Below, piece after piece: positions 1-4,329 of a DNA stretch of 5,658 nt; position 1 is the stretch's first letter; each line of letters opens with the position of its first letter. The DNA is taken from contig CAZUAY010000257.1 in NCBI GenBank assembly GCA_964618405.1, forward strand, positions 1 to 5,658. The letters are read 5' to 3'. The stretch is from JBBQIY01 sp964618405. Its GTDB lineage: Bacteria; Verrucomicrobiota; Kiritimatiellia; RFP12; UBA3636. Made by a program: the position numbers and the translations under genes. The notes beneath the pieces are model-generated. The model had not been told where the DNA came from, ran no database searches, and was given only the letters and a program-made list of their open reading frames with translations.

Positions 1-302
1 GTCACTTGGGATCTGCGCAAGGGCCTATTTCTTATTTTCAGGGTTGACCCTGATGCCGTGATGCACCTGATGCATTGGGTTGACCCTGATGCATTGCCGG
101 CAAACAATCTTGCCCCGCCTGGAAGTTCCGGCTCCAGCGACCATGCCAATTGGCTCCCGTTCAGATTTTTGATTACAGCGGCCAGTTCCCTGCGTTCGGA
201 TGAACCGACCCCAATGTTCTCAAATGAACGGTAGACACCGTTCGTAACGGTCTGTTCGCAAGCGATCTCAAAATGAAATTGGAGGGCGTGAGATTGCTTC
301 AT
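1..302 (-). CDS. 5' part of a modular protein related to gene A (partial, runs off the window)
   Basis: An uninterrupted reading frame begins with ATG at 302-300 and stays open to the window edge (100 full codons). It starts 8 bases after the stop of the preceding gene, on the same strand. The best support that it is coding is homology. Residues 46-67 (N-L-N-G-S-Q-L-A-W-S-L-E-P, then G-G-A-R-L-F) match a segment of gene A (L-A-E-W-K-I-E-P, then S-G-A-R-L-F) at about positions 5550-5476, with the same spacing bar one residue. No signal peptide is seen (start MKQSHALQFHFEIACEQ), and no good Shine-Dalgarno site precedes the ATG; only a distant GGAA is present. From about residue 70 the frame enters a short direct-repeat cluster that encodes ASGST twice, followed by a basic tail, so the gene may be interrupted or truncated there. 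Function is unknown. A gene or a gene remnant are both possible. Confidence 0.55.
   Translation of the reverse strand, partial: MKQSHALQFHFEIACEQTVTNGVYRSFENIGVGSSERRELAAVIKNLNGSQLAWSLEPELPGGARLFAGNASGSTQCIRCITASGSTLKIRNRPLRRSQV
38..96. repeat. Short direct-repeat cluster with internal palindromes
   Basis: GGGTTGACCCTGATGC occurs exactly at 41-56 and again at 77-92, 36 bases apart. A shorter copy of the core, CCTGATGC, lies between them at 66-73, so the core recurs about every 18-19 bases. CCTGATGCATTG is exact at 66-77 and 85-96. The first copy is part of a palindrome, TCAGGGT-TG-ACCCTGA (38-53, 7-bp arms, 2-base centre), and the second keeps GGGT-TG-ACCC. The cluster lies inside the open frame of the partial gene at 302-1 and adds low-complexity residues to it. 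It resembles a REP-like element or the protein-binding end of a mobile element, but no transposase gene is visible, so its nature is unproven. Confidence 0.7.
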
Positions 303-310
303 ATAGAAAA

Positions 311-1300
311 TTATTCCGGGACATGAATAATGATTTCGTCATCTTGACTACCTTTGATCACAGATCGAGTCGGAAGACCAAGGGACTCGTCAATCAAGAT
401 GCGTTTCCACTGTGATTTTGTCGCAATGTTTTGAAGGGCCTTGAAATCATGCTGTTTAAGGTAGTTTATTGCTTGTCGCACAACTCGTTGGTACTCCGTT
501 TCATTGTCAGTTGTGGGACTCACAAGAACAGCAAGCATCAACTCCTGCTCTCCTTTTCTTTTGGCTAACGGGAGGCGAGTTATCGCGGAAACTCGGACGG
601 ACAGGGATCGTGTGTTGTCTTGAGCAACCGCCTCTACGAATACCTCGATGGGGATGTTGTCCGCACGCTTTTCGTGGCTATTCTCTCCCCACAGGCGCAT
701 CACGACATCAACAAGTTCGCTTTGCTCGTATTCACTCCCTTCTTCGGCGAACTTCAGGAAGTGTTCAAGGATCGCAAGGCGTGCAGCTTCATTGCGAGAT
801 CTGCCGACACGGACTTCCTCTTCTGTGTATCTGTCAACCCGCTCGTACTTCGGTGATTTGATGATTCCGATCTGCCTTGTTCCCGTCCTCTCGCTGACGC
901 TCTTGCTTTCAGGACCGGATGTGGCAAAGGAGTAAATGATGCCGGACAACAGCCCTGGCCGTGTTCCGATAGGACGCGATGAGCACTGCCGTTCTCGGAA
1001 TGACTCAACGGTAGTCTGATACTTCTCGAAGACGTTTGTGTACGTGAGCCGAGACAACAGAATGCGGGCGGTAAGTCGCTCTTCGATGGATAGTCTTTCC
1101 TCGTACATAAACATACGAATATTGACAACAGGATCGTGGAGCCTCTCAGCCGAAATAACAACACGGCGATATTCATCTCGCTTCACCGTACTTGCCTCTC
1201 GAACAAGCGCAGCCATTTCCGGTTCAGTACAGAACCCAACGAGGGTACTGCTGCCTACGCAGTAGAATACAAGCATTACTCTGGCACAGATTCGTCTCAT
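311..1300 (-). CDS. Exported helical protein of unknown function
   Basis: A 329-residue protein with ATG at 1300-1298 and a strong AGGAGG site 7 bases upstream, so the start is secure. Residues 1-24 look like a signal peptide: MRRICAR, then a hydrophobic stretch to LVGFC. Cys24 is preceded by Phe, which does not fit a normal lipobox, so a lipoprotein is unlikely. The mature part is charged and mostly helical in character, with amphipathic stretches at about 168-206 (AARLAILEHFLKFAEEG), 232-260 (SVRVSAITRLPLA) and 270-285 (YQRVVRQAINYLKQHD). These resemble HEAT or armadillo-type helical pairs, but no clear consensus repeat is visible. It follows the PAD gene after 11 bases and is probably cotranslated with it. 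I do not recognise the family. The neighbourhood suggests a periplasmic or surface partner of the PAD or of the modular proteins; that is inference only. Confidence 0.85.
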   Translation of the reverse strand: MRRICARVMLVFYCVGSSTLVGFCTEPEMAALVREASTVKRDEYRRVVISAERLHDPVVNIRMFMYEERLSIEERLTARILLSRLTYTNVFEKYQTTVESFRERQCSSRPIGTRPGLLSGIIYSFATSGPESKSVSERTGTRQIGIIKSPKYERVDRYTEEEVRVGRSRNEAARLAILEHFLKFAEEGSEYEQSELVDVVMRLWGENSHEKRADNIPIEVFVEAVAQDNTRSLSVRVSAITRLPLAKRKGEQELMLAVLVSPTTDNETEYQRVVRQAINYLKQHDFKALQNIATKSQWKRILIDESLGLPTRSVIKGSQDDEIIIHVPE

Positions 1301-1307
1301 TTTATGA

Positions 1308-1313
1308 CCTCCT
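1308..1313 (-). promoter_or_regulatory. Strong ribosome binding site overlapping the PAD stop codon
   Basis: On the minus strand AGGAGG (1313-1308) sits 7 bases before the ATG at 1300. The PAD stop codon TAG (1314-1312) overlaps its first two or three bases. Ribosomes terminating on the PAD message therefore stop on the initiation site of the next gene, an arrangement that favours coupled expression of the two. Confidence 0.85.
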
Positions 1314-3108
1314 ATGGAGCCTCGCGACAGGGGTTTGTCGCACAGTGAGATTCGCCGTTCGAGCCGTTATGCGGCTCTCTTGTGTCAACGGTTTCCACTT
1401 CTCCAGCCCCGTAGCCGGCGGCTGTCAGTTTTGTATCGAGATCAACTTCGAACGGATCGAAAAAAGGTTTCGGGATAACGAGTTTGCGCACCCCTGCTGT
1501 CTTGACCACAAGCATGTTGACCATATTCGGCAGATAGTATCGTGATGGAGTGTAGGTTGAAAAGGCTACAGGAATCCTAATGAATTGAGCCTCAGCAATA
1601 CCCAAGCTCGTCGACAGCGCGGAGCGTACACCCGCCAGTTTGGTGTTGATTGCCGTAATGCGGGCCGCATTGGCGGGATCGTCGTATCTCGCCAGAATCG
1701 TGCCGCGCGTACCGAAGCCTCCCAATGTTTCATCCGTGGGATTATTGCGAAGCAAGTCAATGGCCAGATTGAGATCAGCGACGAGGACTTTGAACCCACT
1801 TCCCACAGGAATGATCGTAAAGACCTCATCGGCATGTCCTGTAAGGAGCCAGTCAACGGGCAGTTCTATGAGATTAGCCCCATCGGCCTGAACCTTCTGA
1901 TTTTTCAGAAAGGTTTTTGTGCTTACGCCAAGTGAATCGCCTACAATAACTCGACCATAGGGGAATCCGAAAACCTGCGGTGACGCCTCAATGCTTCCTC
2001 CATCCCCGCCCCCGAGAAAGAAGTAAGCGGCATCAGTTGAGATCATATTCGCGAACCATCCACCGCCAAGACCGGCAATCACGGTACGCTTGTCGCTTGA
2101 CGTGCCTGGAGCTGAACGTGTGTAGCCGATCTCTCCGTAGTCCTGGATAAAGGCAGGCGGTCCGTAGGATTCTACCGCGAGCATTCCATATAGCGCCGCT
2201 GTTATATCCGAGTGGAGGACAGGCCATTGCGAGTTTTCAGAGCCTGAACCGGTAAAGACTTTCGTGGCTTTGTCAACATTTGACAAAACCATGAAAGGTG
2301 CCACAAGAATACGAATTTCATCAGAGCAAATAGCCTCATCCCCATCCCTTAAAGTCATTCGGACAATGACTTCCTTCCCGTAGCCCCTGCCTTCGATACC
2401 GAGAACAGTTGTATTTCCTGTTCCGCCAAAAATGGTTCCCAGACTGCTCCCTGAGAAGTTCAGTATGGTTCCGCCTTGGGTTCCTGCATTACGATTGGGA
2501 TAAATGATGGCCGCCTGTGTTGACGCCTCAGTCGCAGGATCCAATACATTAATCTCGAGCGACCAAGATGACGGAATAGAAGAAGCGGAAATTCCAAACT
2601 TCTCTACATGCAATTCGTAGATATCCAGAACATCTTCGGAGCCGTTTATAGTGTAGGCATTCGGAATCGAATCTGTCGCAGGATTCTTCTCGCCGTCGGA
2701 CACTCCATCACCGTTGTCGTCATCGTGGTTTGCTAGGATAACAAAGCCCTTCGGCTCGGCGAAGGTCACGGCGTCAGCTTCGTTGGTATGGTCGTCCGGA
2801 TTTCCGTCTCGGTTGTAATCTCCGTTGATATCCACTTGAACGACATGAAGCGGGGCGTAAGTAGCATTGTTCCCATACAGACTCGGGAAGTAGGCCCAGA
2901 CTTCGTAGTCGCCGGAAGCAAGCCCGGTGCCAACCATAAACGAAGCTCCGTAGCCGTAGTCGAGGGAATTACCGTCCTCGTCACAGAGCCACCAGTAAAC
3001 GTCCGTCGTGACATCCGCGAAGCTGTAGGTTGTGGAGCCTCCTTGCGCGATCCAACTTTCGGGGAGGGTCGTGTCAATAATTTCGATGATTTGCGATTGG
3101 TGGATCAT
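1312..3108 (-). CDS. Bacterial protein-arginine deiminase (PAD) with PAD_M-like calcium domain
   Basis: A 598-residue protein expected to hydrolyse arginine side chains to citrulline plus ammonia. Residues about 15-92 form a module shared with gene A. Residues about 93-270 resemble the vertebrate PAD middle domain (PAD_M), with Asp/Asn-rich calcium loops DINGDYNRDG (93-102) and DDDNGDGVSDGE (129-140), SEDVLDIYELHV, and the lead-in ILVAPFMV. Residues about 271-598 are the PAD catalytic domain. Motifs matching human PAD4, aligned from memory: FIQDYGEIGY, YGRVIVGDS, DWLLTGHADEV, PNMVNMLVV, IPKPF and GESHCATN. The catalytic residues are all present: Asp323, His425, Asp427 and nucleophile Cys589 (PAD4 Asp350, His471, Asp473, Cys645). 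The PAD_N cupredoxin-like domain is absent. No signal peptide follows the ATG, which overlaps the preceding stop (ATGA). That is odd for a gene surrounded by exported products, so the true location is uncertain. It is not the agmatine-deiminase-like bacterial PPAD type. Protein rather than free-arginine specificity is assumed from the family. Confidence 0.93.
   Translation of the reverse strand: MIHQSQIIEIIDTTLPESWIAQGGSTTYSFADVTTDVYWWLCDEDGNSLDYGYGASFMVGTGLASGDYEVWAYFPSLYGNNATYAPLHVVQVDINGDYNRDGNPDDHTNEADAVTFAEPKGFVILANHDDDNGDGVSDGEKNPATDSIPNAYTINGSEDVLDIYELHVEKFGISASSIPSSWSLEINVLDPATEASTQAAIIYPNRNAGTQGGTILNFSGSSLGTIFGGTGNTTVLGIEGRGYGKEVIVRMTLRDGDEAICSDEIRILVAPFMVLSNVDKATKVFTGSGSENSQWPVLHSDITAALYGMLAVESYGPPAFIQDYGEIGYTRSAPGTSSDKRTVIAGLGGGWFANMISTDAAYFFLGGGDGGSIEASPQVFGFPYGRVIVGDSLGVSTKTFLKNQKVQADGANLIELPVDWLLTGHADEVFTIIPVGSGFKVLVADLNLAIDLLRNNPTDETLGGFGTRGTILARYDDPANAARITAINTKLAGVRSALSTSLGIAEAQFIRIPVAFSTYTPSRYYLPNMVNMLVVKTAGVRKLVIPKPFFDPFEVDLDTKLTAAGYGAGEVETVDTREPHNGSNGESHCATNPCREAP
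2833..2880 (-). repeat. Near-identical 48-bp copy of part of gene A (copy 2, in the PAD gene)
   Basis: The partner of 5611-5658. Identity stops exactly where the shared module meets the PAD_M-like calcium domain: valine 92, then DINGD in the PAD and EIEQE in gene A. The PAD copy runs on upstream as the rest of the N-terminal module (2881-3108); whether gene A keeps that part lies beyond the window. Confidence 0.92.
3105..3108 (-). other. ATGA stop/start overlap coupling gene C to the PAD gene
   Basis: The PAD start ATG (3108-3106) overlaps the TGA stop (3107-3105) of the preceding gene by the classic ATGA arrangement. No convincing Shine-Dalgarno site precedes it (AAGAAAATTTCACCAA). PAD translation is therefore probably driven by ribosomes finishing gene C, which would keep the two products at linked levels. 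Confidence 0.8.
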
Positions 3109-3824
3109 TTGGTGAAATTTTCTTGCTGGTCGATCTCGTTGATCTTGAAGTCCTTCGCCCCGACTCTGTTATTCTTCTCAAGGCTTACTTCGCCTGAGAA
3201 GGAGTACTTCGCTCCAATCTTTCCGCTCACGATTGCGCTTTCCCCTTTGGGACACTCTATGCGTAGATCGGCGATTGTTGGTTTTAATCCCAAGGAGAAG
3301 GGGGTGCCCTTCTTCCGCATATCTCTTCCGATCTCCTCTAACAATCTAATCAAGTCGAGTGAACTGGCAGCTGCAATATGGCGACCGCCAGCAACAGACA
3401 CTTGTATGCGAACAAAATCGTATTGTTGAGTCTCATTGTCTCGTAGCAACGGATAGACCGTAAGCTTACGCCCACCAGGCAGAAGTTCGTCACTATGGGC
3501 AACCAACCAGAGCATTCGTCCGCTTCGGCTCAGCGCAAAATCGTAGGCTTCCGGAACAAGATCGCGGACTACCACACGTGCGACGATTTTCGTGACATCC
3601 TCGGTAGATCCCGATTGAGTTTTGTCACTCGCATGCATGATCTCAATCGCTGAACAATCATCCGTGATGGTTGCACGTAGCCGAAGTGTTTCGCCTTCAA
3701 CGCTGAACATTTTCTCGACAGGTTCCCGGCTATTGCCTCGCCCATCGCGCTCGGTCACTGAAGTCGAGCCTAATCCAAAGAAGATCAGAACAACCGTCGA
3801 AGCCACAATAGAAATCTTTCTCAT
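3105..3824 (-). CDS. Exported protein of unknown function upstream of the PAD gene
   Basis: A 239-residue protein. I choose ATG at 3824 because GAGGTGA (3836-3830) lies 5 bases upstream. A longer frame could begin at GTG 3833, but that GTG is part of the Shine-Dalgarno sequence. The N-terminus MRKISIVASTVVLIFFGLGS is a signal peptide or single membrane anchor. A mature region of mixed strand character follows: FSVEGETLRLRATI (about 40-53), VARVVVRDLVPEAYDFALS (about 81-99), SGRMLWLVAHSDELLPGGRKL (101-121), a helix at about 155-172 (SLDLIRLLEEIGRDMRKK), and a C-terminal strand-rich part with SGKIGAKYSFSGEVSL (200-215). FALSRSGRMLWLVA resembles one blade-like strand pair, but there is no repeat set to support a propeller. 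I do not recognise the family. Its translation is coupled to the PAD gene, which makes a partner, chaperone or regulator possible; this is inference. Confidence 0.85.
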   Translation of the reverse strand: MRKISIVASTVVLIFFGLGSTSVTERDGRGNSREPVEKMFSVEGETLRLRATITDDCSAIEIMHASDKTQSGSTEDVTKIVARVVVRDLVPEAYDFALSRSGRMLWLVAHSDELLPGGRKLTVYPLLRDNETQQYDFVRIQVSVAGGRHIAAASSLDLIRLLEEIGRDMRKKGTPFSLGLKPTIADLRIECPKGESAIVSGKIGAKYSFSGEVSLEKNNRVGAKDFKINEIDQQENFTK

Positions 3825-3829
3825 GTTTA

Positions 3830-3836
3830 TCACCTC
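3830..3836 (-). promoter_or_regulatory. Strong ribosome binding site that fixes the start of gene C
   Basis: GAGGTGA on the minus strand (3836-3830) matches the 16S anti-Shine-Dalgarno over seven bases and is 5 bases from ATG 3824. It rules out the upstream in-frame GTG at 3833, which lies within it. Confidence 0.8.
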
Positions 3837-3856
3837 AATTTCTTAATTTATCAGCG

Positions 3857-4318
3857 TCACTGGAAATACCCGTCCTTTTGCAGGGCCTCGATTTCGTCCG
3901 CCACGCACAACGGCTTAAACGGCAATAGCCCTTTTATCTTGTCTGCCGCTAATTCTGACGGTGTTGGGTGGTATTCTGTCAAGAAATCTAGCATGTGTAA
4001 CGCATTAGTTTTTGTTTCTCCATAGACACCTGAGAAATAGGGGGTGGTAATTGTTGCTCCGACCTCAATAACCCGTTGACAGGCGTTTGACAGGCTATCA
4101 TTGTCTCCTGCAGCCTCTTCCCACTCCATCAAAAGTAGAAGTCCGGCGACATCGTTTGAGTTGACGCTCAGCCGTTGCTGCGCGATGGCAAGGACATTCG
4201 ATTGAAACCCCTGATACCAGAGATTAGTGACATTAGAGAAAAAATCAGGTTGATTGGTCTGTGACCTCGCAATCGTCACAGATGTCATAACAAGAAGCAG
4301 TAGTAGTTTTTTTTTCAT
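3857..4318 (-). CDS. Small exported protein, possibly TPR-like
   Basis: A 153-residue protein beginning MKKKLLLLLVMTSVTIARS, a clear signal peptide with a plausible signal peptidase I site after A-R-S (cleavage near residue 19/20). The mature protein has helical pairs: FFSNVTNLWYQGFQSNVLAIA, then SNDVAGLLLLMEWEEAAGD (about 54-72), then SLSNACQRVIEVG. The spacing and the small/large residue pattern resemble one or two TPR-like hairpins, though no repeat matches the consensus well. It starts 11 bases after the stop of gene A and ends 32 bases before gene C, so it belongs to the same transcript. No Shine-Dalgarno site is seen before the ATG. The first lysine codons form a run of nine A. Function is unknown; a periplasmic adaptor for the neighbouring secreted proteins is a guess. 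Confidence 0.85.
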   Translation of the reverse strand: MKKKLLLLLVMTSVTIARSQTNQPDFFSNVTNLWYQGFQSNVLAIAQQRLSVNSNDVAGLLLLMEWEEAAGDNDSLSNACQRVIEVGATITTPYFSGVYGETKTNALHMLDFLTEYHPTPSELAADKIKGLLPFKPLCVADEIEALQKDGYFQ

Positions 4319-4329
4319 GGTGTGGTCAT

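Noticed and set aside
38..96. CRISPR array
   Set aside because: Only two full copies and one partial core, with 36-base and 18-19-base periods. Repeat and spacer lengths do not fit, and no cas genes are visible.
226..243. Perfect 7-bp hairpin GAACGGT-AGAC-ACCGTTC as a transcription terminator
   Set aside because: No T-run follows on either strand, and it falls inside the coding frame of the last gene.
260..299. 11-bp near-perfect inverted repeat (260-270 with 289-299, one mismatch) as a terminator or an integron attC-like site
   Set aside because: There is no T-run, no attC core pair with proper spacing and no integrase nearby, and the sequence is the 5' coding end of the last gene.
1229..1300. 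Lipoprotein signal in gene E (Cys24 after LVGF)
   Set aside because: Phenylalanine at the position before cysteine does not fit a lipobox; an ordinary signal peptide is more likely.
469..1545. Several plus-strand and alternative-frame open frames over the region of gene E and the start of the PAD 3' end
   Set aside because: They lie opposite a gene with a secure start, strong ribosome binding site and signal peptide, and their translations show no recognisable motifs or initiation sites.
1312..3108. Agmatine-deiminase-like PPAD or free arginine deiminase instead of PAD
   Set aside because: The motifs FIQDYGEIGY, GHADEV, PNMVNMLVV, IPKPF and GESHC are in the order and spacing of the vertebrate-type PAD catalytic domain, with a calcium-loop domain in front.
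2788..3429. A 213-codon plus-strand frame across the PAD 5' end and gene C
   Set aside because: It is antisense to two coupled genes, one with strong family motifs. Its translation has no recognisable domain.
3825..3833. GTG at 3833 as the start of gene C
   Set aside because: This GTG lies within the GAGGTGA Shine-Dalgarno sequence; ATG 3824 is 5 bases downstream of that sequence and begins a normal signal peptide.
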